From positions 2,982,001 to 3,046,000 of the forward strand of contig NZ_AP025944.1 of the NCBI RefSeq assembly GCF_024349685.1: a stretch of 64,000 nucleotides of DNA, written 5' to 3'. Below the pieces are notes generated by a model. It worked only from the letters and a program-made list of their open reading frames with translations, searched no databases and was not told the DNA's origin. Each line of letters begins with the position of its first letter. Positions within the stretch are counted from its first letter, which is position 1. Shown in pieces: positions 18,447 through 26,573 of this stretch. A program made the position numbers and the translations under genes. This DNA comes from Pseudomonas sp. LRP2-20. Lineage in GTDB: Bacteria > Pseudomonadota > Gammaproteobacteria > Pseudomonadales > Pseudomonadaceae.

Positions 18447-18971
18447 GTGCCTCGAATCATTACCCCAACGACCCCTGAGCACGAGATCAGCGAGCACAAT
18501 GCCAGGATGTTCGGCTCGCCCAAGGAGCGTCTTGATTTCTACCGGCGTGAGATCCAGTACGAAACCAGCATCCTTGCCAATCGCACGGATGCCTACCTGG
18601 CGGCCCAATCGTTCCTGGTCATTGCATTCGTCTCTTCGATGGGCAACCTCAACCCAGGGTGGGGAGAGATGTTCACATTGATGGTGCCAGCGTTCCTCGC
18701 CTTACTTGGGGTATTGAGCTCACTCAATGCCTGGCCTGGCATCCGAGCGGCGTACAACATCATCGACCACTGGCAGCTCAAGCAGAGCCACCTGCTGCGT
18801 AGCGAGCCGTTGATGGGACTGGCTTACGACGAGTCGCCGCTGTTCTGTGAGGCTGAAACCTCGCGTACAGGGCATCGGAAGTCACTGCTGTTCTCGCTAC
18901 GGACGCCGTGGATCTTTCTGGTGTTCTGGGGGCTTCTGGGTAGCTACTCGGTGTACATCCAACTGGCCTGA
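18447..18971 (+). CDS. Membrane protein of unknown function, three predicted helices
   Basis: 174 residues; GTG at 18447 with GGAGCG seven bases ahead. A polar N-terminal region (about 1-45, RLDFYRREIQYETSILANRTDAYLAA) is followed by two hydrophobic segments (about 48-66 and 72-92) and a third at the C terminus (about 152-172, PWIFLVFWGLLGSYSVYIQLA). NRTDAYLAAQSFLVIAF is notable but I do not recognise the family. Its terminus is 99 bases from the convergent AraC-type gene. Confidence 0.6.
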   Translation: MPRIITPTTPEHEISEHNARMFGSPKERLDFYRREIQYETSILANRTDAYLAAQSFLVIAFVSSMGNLNPGWGEMFTLMVPAFLALLGVLSSLNAWPGIRAAYNIIDHWQLKQSHLLRSEPLMGLAYDESPLFCEAETSRTGHRKSLLFSLRTPWIFLVFWGLLGSYSVYIQLA

Positions 18972-19069
18972 ATACGTTTGTGTGCAAACTTGGAGCTACC
19001 GGTTGGAGTCGCCCCTGGTTATCACCGGCCAGCAGGAGGCGAGCGGGCGGTTTCCCGGTCGCTCGGCGC

Positions 19070-20050
19070 TCAGCGCACGCTCGGCGTTGACGTGCCTGAT
19101 CTTTGCGCGCCCTGGCGTAGTTCCGCAATGTCGCGTTTTGGCGGCGTACCGAACTGGCGCCCATATTCGCGGCTGAACTGCGAGGGGCTTTCATAACCGA
19201 CCTTGAATGCAGCGGTGGCAGCATCCAGATGCTCGTTGAGCATCAACCGTTTCGCCTCGTTCAACCTCAGCCATTTCTGGTACTGCAGCGGGCTCATGGC
19301 GGTGAGCTGACGAAAATGCTGATGGAAGGTCGAGAGCCCCATCTGTACCTGGGAGGCCAGTTCGTCCACTCGCAGAGGCGCGGCATAGTTCAGCTTCATC
19401 CAGTCGATGGCCTTGGCAATTCGATGACCTTTGCTACCCACAGAGGCGATATGGCGCAGCAGGGGGGCCTGGTCGCTCGACAGCAACCGATAGTGGATCT
19501 CTCGTTGAATCAGGGGCCAGAGCACGGGTATCGCATTCGGCTCCTCAAGCAGCTGAGCGAGACGGGCGAAGCTCTCAAGCAATTTCGGGCTCAGTGTGCC
19601 CACGCCAGCGCTGCCGTGGAAGGACTGGCCAGCCACAGGAAGGCGGCCATCCTGGGCGATCAGCTCCGCCAGTGTGCGCAGGTCGAGCTTGAACACCAAG
19701 CCGAGACAGGGCGCTGCATCGCTGGCCATGGTCACCGCTGAGTGGGCAGGGATGTTCAGCGAAGTGACCAGGAAGCGAGTCGTATCGTAGGGGAAAACGT
19801 CGCCGCCGATGACCATTTCCTTGGCGCCCTGCACGACCAGCACGATGCTCGGCTCGATGATGCAGGTGATGGGTGGGGCGGGGGCGTTACGCCGGTAGAC
19901 GCTCAGGTCTGCAATGCTCGTCGCGAAATCGCCAGCAGTGGGCGCGAGGGCGCCGATGACCCGGCACAGGGTGGCCAGTGGGTTCGTGCTTGCAGGCAGT
20001 GGTGCGCTAATGGCCATGGCGAGGGTTCCGATCATCGTATGGCGAAACAC
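19070..20050 (-). CDS. AraC-family transcriptional regulator (AraC_N type)
   Basis: 326 residues. The N-terminal cupin-like sensing domain includes IIEPSIVLVVQGAKEMVIGGDVFPYDTTRFLVTSLNIPAHSAV, characteristic of the AraC_N group. The C-terminal double helix-turn-helix reads IAKAIDWMKLNYAAPLRVDELASQVQMGLSTFHQHFRQLTAMSPLQYQKWLRLNEAKRLML and GYESPSQFSREYGRQFG. The GTG start at 20050 is uncertain; internal ATGs at 20035 and 20017 are possible and the latter has GGAA in front. It is divergent from the secreted hydrolase, which it probably controls together with the MFS gene. Confidence 0.9.
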   Translation of the reverse strand: MFRHTMIGTLAMAISAPLPASTNPLATLCRVIGALAPTAGDFATSIADLSVYRRNAPAPPITCIIEPSIVLVVQGAKEMVIGGDVFPYDTTRFLVTSLNIPAHSAVTMASDAAPCLGLVFKLDLRTLAELIAQDGRLPVAGQSFHGSAGVGTLSPKLLESFARLAQLLEEPNAIPVLWPLIQREIHYRLLSSDQAPLLRHIASVGSKGHRIAKAIDWMKLNYAAPLRVDELASQVQMGLSTFHQHFRQLTAMSPLQYQKWLRLNEAKRLMLNEHLDAATAAFKVGYESPSQFSREYGRQFGTPPKRDIAELRQGAQRSGTSTPSVR

Positions 20051-20239
20051 TACTTCCAGGTCACTTCAGCTGTCCATGCCCGGTGAGCAGGGGCTGGACA
20101 TTCAGGCAAGAAAACTACCCGTTTGCTCTACTGATTGACCAGTTTACGCGAGGAAGATGGGCGGCAGGCGAGGGGCCAGACTGTTTAGCAGCGATGGCTC
20201 CTCGTGCCACTTCCATTTCGAGCAGACAGGTAGATATGC

Positions 20240-21268
20240 ATGAAGTCTTTGTTCGTTGCGTTTGCCTTGATGGCCAGTTCACTCACTGCAGGAGCCGCCG
20301 ACATGTCCCATGGGGCCAACAATTTCTACAAGAGTGAGCAGGTTTCACTCGAACGGGTTTCCTTCAAAAACCAGTTTCAGATGAACACGGTTGGTAACCT
20401 GTTTATTCCCCAAAACCTGAGCCGCAATACCCGATATCCCGCCATCATCATCGGTCACCCGATGGGGGCAGTGAAGGAGCAGAGCTCGAACCTTTACGCC
20501 CAGAAACTGGCAGAGCAGGGCTTCGTCACCCTCGCCATTGACCTATCGTTCTGGGGCGAAAGCGAGGGGCGTCCGCGGAACCTGGTATCGCCGGACATCT
20601 ATGCCGAAGACTTCAGTGCGGCGGTCGACTATCTTGGCGCCCAGGGCTTCGTGGACCGTGACCGTATTGGCGTGCTGGGCATCTGCGGCAGCGGCAGCTT
20701 TGCCATCAGTGCAGCGAAGATCGACCCACGCATGAAAGCCATTGCCACGGTCAGCATGTACGACATGGGCGCGGCCAATCGCAATGGGCTCAAGCAGGGT
20801 GTCACGGTCGAGCAACGCAAGCAGGCCATAGCCGAGGCGGCTGCACAGCGTGATGTCGAGTTTGCCGGTGGGGACACCCAATACACCAGCGGCACGGTGG
20901 ACCAGCTGACTGAGCACTCCAACGCGATCGAGCGGGAATTCTACGACTTCTACCGCACACCACGGGGTGAGTTCACTCCCAAAGGGCTGTCGCCGCTACT
21001 GACGACGCATCCCACGCTGACCAGCAACGTCAGGTTCATGAACTTCTATCCGTTCAATGACATCGAGACGATCTCGCCACGCCCGATGCTGTTCATTGCG
21101 GGGGAGAACGCTCACTCCCGTGAGTTCAGCGAAGAGGCCTATCGCCTGGCCGGTGAGCCCAAGGCATTGGCGATCGTGCCCGGTGCTGGCCATGTGGATC
21201 TCTACGACCGAGTTGAATTGATCCCGTTCAGCACGCTGACGACGTTCTTCCGCGAAAACCTCAAGTAA
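20240..21268 (+). CDS. Secreted alpha/beta hydrolase (dienelactone-hydrolase-like)
   Basis: 342 residues with signal peptide MKSLFVAFALMASSLTAGAA. IIIGHPMGAVKEQSSNLYAQKLAEQGFVTLAIDLSFWGES is the oxyanion and early strand block, IGVLGICGSGSFAISAA near residue 147 the nucleophile elbow, and VPGAGHVDLYDR near 325 the catalytic His. The elbow reads G-I-C-G-S, so Cys rather than Ser is the likely nucleophile, as in dienelactone hydrolase. The protein should be periplasmic. Paired with an exporter downstream and a divergent AraC regulator, so it may process a compound that the MFS protein moves. Confidence 0.85.
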   Translation: MKSLFVAFALMASSLTAGAADMSHGANNFYKSEQVSLERVSFKNQFQMNTVGNLFIPQNLSRNTRYPAIIIGHPMGAVKEQSSNLYAQKLAEQGFVTLAIDLSFWGESEGRPRNLVSPDIYAEDFSAAVDYLGAQGFVDRDRIGVLGICGSGSFAISAAKIDPRMKAIATVSMYDMGAANRNGLKQGVTVEQRKQAIAEAAAQRDVEFAGGDTQYTSGTVDQLTEHSNAIEREFYDFYRTPRGEFTPKGLSPLLTTHPTLTSNVRFMNFYPFNDIETISPRPMLFIAGENAHSREFSEEAYRLAGEPKALAIVPGAGHVDLYDRVELIPFSTLTTFFRENLK

Positions 21269-21349
21269 CACCTGCTGTGTACAGCCCCAGCACCTGCACG
21301 TTGGGGCGGTATACCCGTGTCTTTTTCTATGGGTACAACGAGAACCGTA

Positions 21350-22537
21350 ATGAGCACTCCAGCAATACCCCTTCAACACGCTAGCCGTCAGGTCTGGGGC
21401 GCTGTCTTGGCGATGTCGCTGTGCGCCTTCGCTTTGGTGGCCTCAGAGTTTTTGCCGGTGAGTTTGCTCACGCCGATTGCATCGGAGTTGTCATTGACTG
21501 AAGGCCAAGCCGGGCAGGCCATTTCCATCTCGGGTTTCTTTGCTGTCATCACCAGCCTGTGGCTGGCCAGCGTGACCCAGGGGATCGACCGCAAGCCTGT
21601 GCTGCTGGCCACAACGGCGCTCATGCTGGTATCCGGTGGGATGGTGGCGTTTGCTCCGAATTACCTGACGTTGATGGTAGGGCGCGCCGTACTTGGAATT
21701 GCCATTGGCGGATACTGGTCGATGTCCACCGCAGTGATGATGCGCATTGCGCCAGAGGCGCTCGTTCCGAAGGCTATTGCCGTGATGCAGGGCGGTACCG
21801 CGTTAGCTACGGCAATCGCAGCGCCGGTCGGGAGCTACCTGGGCGGCATCATTGGCTGGAGAGGGGCATTCTTTTGCGTGGTGCCTTTGGCTGGACTGGC
21901 GTTGATCTGGCAAACCTTCACGCTGCCGGCCATGCCGAGTGAGCGGACTGACTTTTCGGCCACCGGTTCGCTGCGTTTGCTGGGAGACAGCCAGGTAGCC
22001 TTGGGCATGGCCGCTGTAGCGTTGCTGTTCATGGGGCAGTTCACGCTGTTCACCTATCTGCGGCCGTTCCTGGAAACGGTCACCCATGTCGATGTGCCCA
22101 CGCTCTCGCTCCTGTTGTTGATCATCGGTGCCGCAGGATTGCTCGGCACGATGTTGGTCGGCTCTCTTGTCAGCCGACATTTGAACAGGGTGTTGGTGGC
22201 AATACCGTTGGTCATGAGTGCCATCGCATTCGCCGTTATCGCGGTGGGAGGCTGGATCGTTCCAGTCGCCGTGATGCTCGGCCTCTGGGGACTGGTCGCC
22301 ACGTGTGCGCCCGTGGGGTGGTTCACCTGGTTGGCCAAGGCTCTGCCGCACAATGCAGAGGCCGGCGGCGGGTTGATGGTCGCGGTAATCCAATTGGCCA
22401 TCACCGCTGGGGCAACGGTGGGCGGATTACTGTTTGACAACGCTGGATACCAGGCGACATTCACTGCCAGCGCAGTGATGCTCTTGGCTGCAACGGGGTT
22501 AACGCTGGGAGCAGGCCGTCAATCCGCTGCCCGTTAA
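21350..22537 (+). CDS. MFS drug/purine-type efflux transporter (DHA1, NepI/YdhP-like)
   Basis: 395 residues from MSTPAIPLQHASRQVWGAVLAMSLCAFALVASEFLPVSLLTPIA. Twelve hydrophobic helices are visible. The ASEFLPVSLL motif after helix 1 and MVGRAVLGIAIGGYWSMSTAVMMRIAP are typical of the NepI/YdhP/PbuE branch of DHA1 exporters. Substrates in this branch include purine nucleosides and drugs; this one is unknown. It begins 81 bases after the hydrolase stop, with no strong ribosome site (GAGAA), and is probably on the same transcript. Confidence 0.85.
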   Translation: MSTPAIPLQHASRQVWGAVLAMSLCAFALVASEFLPVSLLTPIASELSLTEGQAGQAISISGFFAVITSLWLASVTQGIDRKPVLLATTALMLVSGGMVAFAPNYLTLMVGRAVLGIAIGGYWSMSTAVMMRIAPEALVPKAIAVMQGGTALATAIAAPVGSYLGGIIGWRGAFFCVVPLAGLALIWQTFTLPAMPSERTDFSATGSLRLLGDSQVALGMAAVALLFMGQFTLFTYLRPFLETVTHVDVPTLSLLLLIIGAAGLLGTMLVGSLVSRHLNRVLVAIPLVMSAIAFAVIAVGGWIVPVAVMLGLWGLVATCAPVGWFTWLAKALPHNAEAGGGLMVAVIQLAITAGATVGGLLFDNAGYQATFTASAVMLLAATGLTLGAGRQSAAR

Positions 22538-22538
22538 C

Positions 22539-22560
22539 CAGCAGGTAGCTGCTGAGTTTT
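22539..22560 (+). terminator. Short hairpin with T-run after the MFS gene
   Basis: CAGCAG (22539-22544), loop GTAG, CTGCTG (22549-22554), then AG and TTTT (22557-22560). A six-pair stem directly after the stop codon of the MFS gene; a modest intrinsic terminator. Confidence 0.5.
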
Positions 22561-22680
22561 ACATGAGCAACCCCAGCCACAGTGCCCCGAGGATGACCAG
22601 CGCCGCGGCGCCGCGGCCAACATTCACGGCGTCGAGCAGGGTGCCTTCAGGGGTGGCTTGACCTCACATTCAGCGCCGCC
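22559..22680 (-). pseudogene. Possible C-terminal remnant of a membrane protein
   Basis: On the minus strand, in a frame different from the FNR-type gene and overlapping its last codons, the sequence reads ATPEGTLLDAVNVGRGAAALVILGALWLGLLM and stops at TAA 22561-22559. It looks like the last helix of an inner membrane protein. There is no usable start, and the frame closes at a TGA about 35 codons upstream. I read it as a leftover tail abutting the regulator gene, with low certainty. Confidence 0.25.
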
Positions 22681-23445
22681 CTGTTCCAGCGCCATCAACG
22701 CGGGCATGTCGAGAATCCCCACCAGCCTGCCATGCAGCTCGACGATACCCAGGGCGCGCAGGCGGGCGACGGATCGGCACACGGTTTCCAGGCGTAAACC
22801 CAGGTACGAGGCCATGTCTTCTCGGGACATGCGCAACATGAAGCCATGGGCAGAGTAACCGCGGCTGACAAAGCGCCGCGAGAGCCCCACCAGGAAGCTG
22901 GCCAGCCGCTGCTCCGCCGTGAGATTGCACAGCATCAGCACGCGCTCGTGTTCACGCACGATCTCCCGGCTCATCAAGCGATTCAGGCTTTGCTGAAGGA
23001 CAGGAAAGTCGCGCGCCAGGGTTTGCAAGCGGCGGTAGGGGACGGGGCAGACTTCGCTGTCTTCCAGGGCAACGGCGTCGCAGACATGGTGCTCGGTTGC
23101 AATGGCATCGAGGCCGAGCACGTCACCCGGCATCCAGAAGTTGATAACCACGCCTTGGCCCTCGGCGGTGGTCAGGCTGGTCTTGAAGCTACCGCAGCGC
23201 ACGGCATAGAGCGTGGTCAGCGGATCGTTGGCATTGAACAGTGCGGCGCCCTTGCGGATACGCATGCGTGGCCCTATCAACGCGCCCAGGCAGCTGTTGT
23301 CGTGAACGGGCAGGCCGGTGGGCAGGCACAGGCCGCTGACCCGGCAATCCCTGCACAGGGAGGTCAACGGTTTCAGGTGAATAGGGCTGGCCGTGCATGA
23401 CGAGTTGGGCGGGTCAAGCAGCGTGACCTTCAGCTGGCCGGACAT
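22624..23445 (-). CDS. FNR/Anr-type oxygen-responsive transcriptional regulator
   Basis: 273 residues from ATG 23445, set by AGGAGG seven bases upstream; a GTG two codons earlier is the alternative. CRDCRVSGLC near residue 33 is the C-x2-C-x5-C iron-sulfur cluster motif. A fourth Cys comes from HHVCDAVALEDSEVC near 130. The cAMP-binding-like barrel is followed by a Crp-type HTH, LRMSREDMASYLGLRLETVCRSVARLRALGIV. FNR/Anr proteins bind TTGAT-N4-ATCAA when the [4Fe-4S] cluster is intact under low oxygen. Several such boxes lie in this neighbourhood. The last 15 residues (GGAECEVKPPLKAPCSTP) look unlike a normal FNR tail. Confidence 0.92.
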   Translation of the reverse strand: MSGQLKVTLLDPPNSSCTASPIHLKPLTSLCRDCRVSGLCLPTGLPVHDNSCLGALIGPRMRIRKGAALFNANDPLTTLYAVRCGSFKTSLTTAEGQGVVINFWMPGDVLGLDAIATEHHVCDAVALEDSEVCPVPYRRLQTLARDFPVLQQSLNRLMSREIVREHERVLMLCNLTAEQRLASFLVGLSRRFVSRGYSAHGFMLRMSREDMASYLGLRLETVCRSVARLRALGIVELHGRLVGILDMPALMALEQGGAECEVKPPLKAPCSTP

Positions 23446-23447
23446 CT

Positions 23448-23672
23448 TCACGCCTCCTTCGCGCGTCGACGATCGCTCTGGGCCCTTGCGTCAATGCGGG
23501 CATTGGACGCTCCGCCCGCCAGCAGGTCAAATGAGTGGGGGGCATCAAGGCGGCTGGTAAGCCGCTCGACGAACTGCTCCGCGTCGGCCGCCGTACTGAA
23601 ACTTACCCGCCAGTGATCCATGCGCACCCACCAGCGTTGCTGTTCGGTGGTCTGCTCTATGTAGACATTCAT
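23448..23672 (-). CDS. Small protein upstream of the FNR-type regulator
   Basis: 74 residues from MNVYIEQTTEQQRWWVRMDHWRVSFSTAADAEQFVERLTSRLDAPHSF. The ATG at 23672 has GGAGG seven bases upstream. Its TGA (23450-23448) lies just before the regulator's ATG and overlaps its alternative GTG start, so the two genes are translationally linked. The sequence suggests a small alpha/beta fold (two strands, one helix) with a charged tail. Function unknown; it could act with the FNR-type regulator. Confidence 0.65.
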   Translation of the reverse strand: MNVYIEQTTEQQRWWVRMDHWRVSFSTAADAEQFVERLTSRLDAPHSFDLLAGGASNARIDARAQSDRRRAKEA

Positions 23673-23827
23673 CACGGCCTCCAACGCATCTATGGATAAA
23701 CAATGCTCAATGAAGGCGTCCCTGCCGGCAACGCAGGTGAAGCTCAGGGCGTGATGGTCACTTTCATCACGGCGTGTGAAATGGTTGTTGATCTGGGGTT
23801 AGCGTGCGCCAGCGATGGCTTGATGCA

Positions 23828-23841
23828 TTGATCGGCGTCAA
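23828..23841. promoter_or_regulatory. Near-consensus Anr/FNR box
   Basis: TTGAT-CGGC-GTCAA: nine of ten conserved positions of TTGAT-N4-ATCAA. It lies 118-131 bases upstream of the universal stress protein start and 156-169 bases upstream of the small gene on the other strand, so it could serve either. Confidence 0.5.
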
Positions 23842-23885
23842 CTTCCCGCGTGATTGGCAATGCCATCTGTCTGCTGGGGCCTCAG

Positions 23886-23899
23886 TTGATAAACATCAA
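23886..23899. promoter_or_regulatory. Perfect Anr/FNR box upstream of the first universal stress protein
   Basis: TTGAT-AAAC-ATCAA matches all ten conserved positions of the FNR/Anr consensus. It is centred about 66 bases before the ATG at 23959, an activating position if the 5' leader is about 25 bases. Confidence 0.8.
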
Positions 23900-23958
23900 G
23901 TTAGCAAGGCGCAGCTGGCAGATGCTTTAGCCACATATCACAACCCCAGAGGTGTGCC

Positions 23959-24885
23959 ATGGAAACGCCGCAAAGACTGCTGCTGCTCGCATCCCCCCTG
24001 ATGCGCCGAACCCCGGTCTATGACCGGGCTGCGGCGTTGGCCAAGGCCAAGGGGATGGCGCTGCACATCATGGCTTTCGACTATGTGGAAGGGCTTGCCA
24101 CGGCGGGCCTGGTGAATGAGCAGGCGCTGGCAGTCATGCGCGAGGGCTATGTGCAACAGCACCGTGAATGGCTGGAGAGCCAGGCACTGCCGATGCGGCG
24201 CAATGGTGTCACCGTCACGACCGAAGTGGTGTGGGTGCAACAACCCTTGAACGAGATTCTGGTGCATTTGCGTGAGCAGCCGTTCGCCATGCTGATCAAG
24301 GCGCTCGAGCATGAACCCTGGTGGATACGTGCCATGTTCACCTCGCTGGATATCCAGTTGCTGCGCGAAACGCGCATCCCCTTGCACCTGGTCAACAAGG
24401 CGAGCCATGCATTGCCCCGCAGGATTCTTGCGGCGGTCGACCTGTCCAGGCCCGAGGATCAATATGAAGGCTTCAACGACCAGATCATCAGCGAGGCGCT
24501 GAAGCTGACATTGCAGTGCAATGCCCAGATCGAACTGCTGTACGCCTACGACCTGGGCTCGCTGTACCTGGACGCTGGCGGCAGCCGGGAACATTCGTTC
24601 CTGTTCGATTCGAACCTCGCCCAGACCCTTCACGAAGCACAGAGCGTTGCCTTCCAGGCGCTTGCCGAGCGCAACGGGATCGCCGTCGAACACCGCCACA
24701 TGCGCATAGGCGACCCGGCGAAGGCCCTGGCGATGTTCATGGATAACAATGATATCGACGTGCTGGTCATGGGCAGCTATCACCACCACGGCATCGGCTG
24801 GTTCATCGGCAGTACTGCCGAGCGGGTTTTGCATCGGTTGTCCAGCAGCGTGCTGGTGATTTCGCCGGAGCATTCCCAAGGCTGA
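23959..24885 (+). CDS. Tandem-domain universal stress protein (UspA superfamily)
   Basis: 308 residues from ATG 23959 (AGAGGTGTGCC in front). Two Usp domains, about 1-150 and 155-305. The second opens RRILAAVDLSRPEDQYEGFNDQII and closes VLVMGSYHHHGIGWFIGSTAERVLHRLSSSVLVI, the usual G-x2-G-x9-G(S/T) nucleotide-binding pattern (here GSYHHHGIGWFIGSTAERV). In Pseudomonas, Usp proteins of this type are induced by Anr and support anaerobic survival. An Anr box lies upstream and a shared terminator hairpin overlaps the stop. Confidence 0.9.
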   Translation: METPQRLLLLASPLMRRTPVYDRAAALAKAKGMALHIMAFDYVEGLATAGLVNEQALAVMREGYVQQHREWLESQALPMRRNGVTVTTEVVWVQQPLNEILVHLREQPFAMLIKALEHEPWWIRAMFTSLDIQLLRETRIPLHLVNKASHALPRRILAAVDLSRPEDQYEGFNDQIISEALKLTLQCNAQIELLYAYDLGSLYLDAGGSREHSFLFDSNLAQTLHEAQSVAFQALAERNGIAVEHRHMRIGDPAKALAMFMDNNDIDVLVMGSYHHHGIGWFIGSTAERVLHRLSSSVLVISPEHSQG

Positions 24886-24914
24886 AACACAAGGCCCGCA
24901 AGGGCCTTGTGTTT
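24885..24914. terminator. Bidirectional intrinsic terminator
   Basis: A 13-bp perfect stem: AAACACAAGGCCC (24885-24897), loop GCAA, GGGCCTTGTGTTT (24902-24914), with T-rich flanks on each strand. It sits exactly between the convergent universal stress protein and GNAT genes and touches the last base of the former's stop codon. Confidence 0.85.
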
Positions 24915-25463
24915 TCAGGGCTGCAGCTCAAGTTCGTGGAGGATCTCGCTCACATCCCCGCCCAGGTAGCGTGAGGTGAAGCCCAGCGTCTTGACCAGCC
25001 GGTGCATGGCATAGTTGCTTGCCAGATCCCTGGAGACCATGCACTGAAAGCCATTGCGTCGTGCTGCTGCAATCAGGTGTTGCATCAAGCGCCTGCCCAG
25101 CCCCTTGCGCTGCCAGTCTTCGCTGACCGCCACCGCACATTCGCAACGTTCACTGCCGGCTATGCCGGCATAACGGCTGACGCCGATCTGTTGCAATTTA
25201 CCGTCTGCATGCACCAAGGCGACATAAGCCATGCACCGCTGATAATCAACGGGCATGCATTGAGTGTCCAAGCCAGGCAAGCCACCACTGAGTGCGGCGA
25301 TGAACCGAAAACGCCGGGACTCATAAGCGATTGTGCTCAAAAAGCGTTTGTCCCTCTCGCGGTCCTCTTCGCGCAGCGGGCGGATAAGCACCGCCGAGCC
25401 GTTCTCAAGGTTTTCGACCCAGTGCTCACCTGCCGGCGGCTGTGCTGTCTGCTGCCCGTTCAT
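24915..25463 (-). CDS. GNAT-family N-acetyltransferase (paralogue 1)
   Basis: 182 residues; ATG 25463 follows AGGAGGCGTC. N-terminal GEHWVENLENGSAVLIRPLREEDRERDKRFL, then CECAVAVSEDWQRKGLGRRLMQHLIAAARRNGF with the acetyl-CoA pyrophosphate loop Q/R-x-x-G-x-G/A (QRKGLG), and a C-terminal LVKTLGF. GNAT enzymes transfer an acyl group from CoA to an amine, often protein Lys or a small molecule. It is clearly paralogous to the gene at 28612-29181. It shares the upstream region with the second universal stress protein gene, including two Anr-like boxes. Confidence 0.88.
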   Translation of the reverse strand: MNGQQTAQPPAGEHWVENLENGSAVLIRPLREEDRERDKRFLSTIAYESRRFRFIAALSGGLPGLDTQCMPVDYQRCMAYVALVHADGKLQQIGVSRYAGIAGSERCECAVAVSEDWQRKGLGRRLMQHLIAAARRNGFQCMVSRDLASNYAMHRLVKTLGFTSRYLGGDVSEILHELELQP

Positions 25464-25528
25464 GACGCCTCCTGGTTAACTGATCAATGCCTGGTGCCGC
25501 AGTTTCAACGTGGCGGGCCGGTTCGGTT

Positions 25529-25542
25529 CTGACAATCATCAA
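25529..25542. promoter_or_regulatory. Imperfect Anr/FNR-like site
   Basis: CTGAC-AATC-ATCAA keeps one perfect half-site and three of five bases of the other. It lies in the divergent region between the GNAT gene (start 25463) and the universal stress protein gene (start 25647). Confidence 0.35.
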
Positions 25543-25564
25543 GTTCAGGCCGGGTAGCGGTTTT

Positions 25565-25578
25565 CTGATTTTCATCAA
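25565..25578. promoter_or_regulatory. Near-perfect Anr/FNR box
   Basis: CTGAT-TTTC-ATCAA: nine of ten conserved bases. Centred about 75 bases before the universal stress protein ATG at 25647 and about 108 bases from the divergent GNAT start. Confidence 0.6.
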
Positions 25579-25646
25579 ACAGCATCGACCCTGGGCGCGG
25601 AACATCGTCAGCATCACACCCCATTCGCGCAAGCGCGGAGGTTCCC

Positions 25647-26573
25647 ATGGGTCAATATCGACAACTGCTGGTGCTGCTTACCGAGGTCGATCCGCATTCC
25701 GCCGCTTTGCGCAGAGCCCTTGCCCTGGCGCATGTCAGCGGCGCCAGCGTGCATGTGCTGGGCCTGTTCGAGCCGAGCGAAGAGCACCTGTTGCGCGAAG
25801 AGCGGCTGAACGAGGCCGATATCGAGCGCCAGTACGAGCACTATCGTGTGCAGTTGACGGGGCTGGTCGAGCGCCATCGTGCCAGCGGCATGGTACTCAC
25901 GGTCGACAGCCTCAATGCTGACGATATCCGCAGCCAGGCGATCGACTACATCAGCGAACTGCAGCCCGACATGGTCATCAAGGACAGCGAAGTCGCGTCG
26001 AGCCTGGTGCGGATGTTCGGCACCCCACTGGATTGTGCGTTGATGCGGGGTTTCCAAGGCGTTAGCCAGTTCGTGCCGGCGGCGGTCCTCTCATTGCCAC
26101 GGCGTATCCTGGTCGCCGTGGATACGGCGTTCAGCGAGACGCCTGCCGTTCAGGAGTGCTTCAACCGCGGACTGATCCGCGCCGCCCGGGCGCTGGCACT
26201 GCAGTGTGACGCGCAATTGCATTTGCTGTCGGCCTACACCCTCGCCGGGGTCTTCACCGCTGACATGAATGTCACCCAGGCATGGCTCGACGAGATGCGC
26301 GAGGCACTGCAGGCGCCGTTCGAAGCGCTGGCCGATGGCGAAGGTGTCGCGCCGGAGCGCCGGCATTTCATTGAAGGCGGTCCGGTACAGGTGATCCGGG
26401 AACAGGTCGCGGCTCTGGACATCGACGCGGTGGTGATGGGTGTGGTCCAGCCCAAAGGGCTGGACAAACTGTTGGGCGACACCACCGAACGTATCGTCGG
26501 CCGCCCACCGTGCAGCGTGATCGCGGTTCATCCCCGAATCGCAGAAACCTGGGAGCCTTGGCCATGCAACTGA
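25647..26573 (+). CDS. Tandem-domain universal stress protein (second copy)
   Basis: 308 residues, the same length as the first copy; start at 25647 behind GCGGAGG. Two Usp domains: MGQYRQLLVLLTEVDPHSAALRRALALAHVSGASVHVLGLFEP, and RRILVAVDTAFSETPAVQECFNRGLIRAARALALQCDAQLHLLSAYTL. The C terminus VVMGVVQPKGLDKLLGDTTERIVGRPPCSVIAVHPR has a modified nucleotide loop (G-V-V-Q-P-K-G with GDTTERIV), so ATP binding may differ. Its 3' end overlaps the beta-CASP gene by ten bases, so both are on one transcript, apparently under Anr control. Confidence 0.9.
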   Translation: MGQYRQLLVLLTEVDPHSAALRRALALAHVSGASVHVLGLFEPSEEHLLREERLNEADIERQYEHYRVQLTGLVERHRASGMVLTVDSLNADDIRSQAIDYISELQPDMVIKDSEVASSLVRMFGTPLDCALMRGFQGVSQFVPAAVLSLPRRILVAVDTAFSETPAVQECFNRGLIRAARALALQCDAQLHLLSAYTLAGVFTADMNVTQAWLDEMREALQAPFEALADGEGVAPERRHFIEGGPVQVIREQVAALDIDAVVMGVVQPKGLDKLLGDTTERIVGRPPCSVIAVHPRIAETWEPWPCN

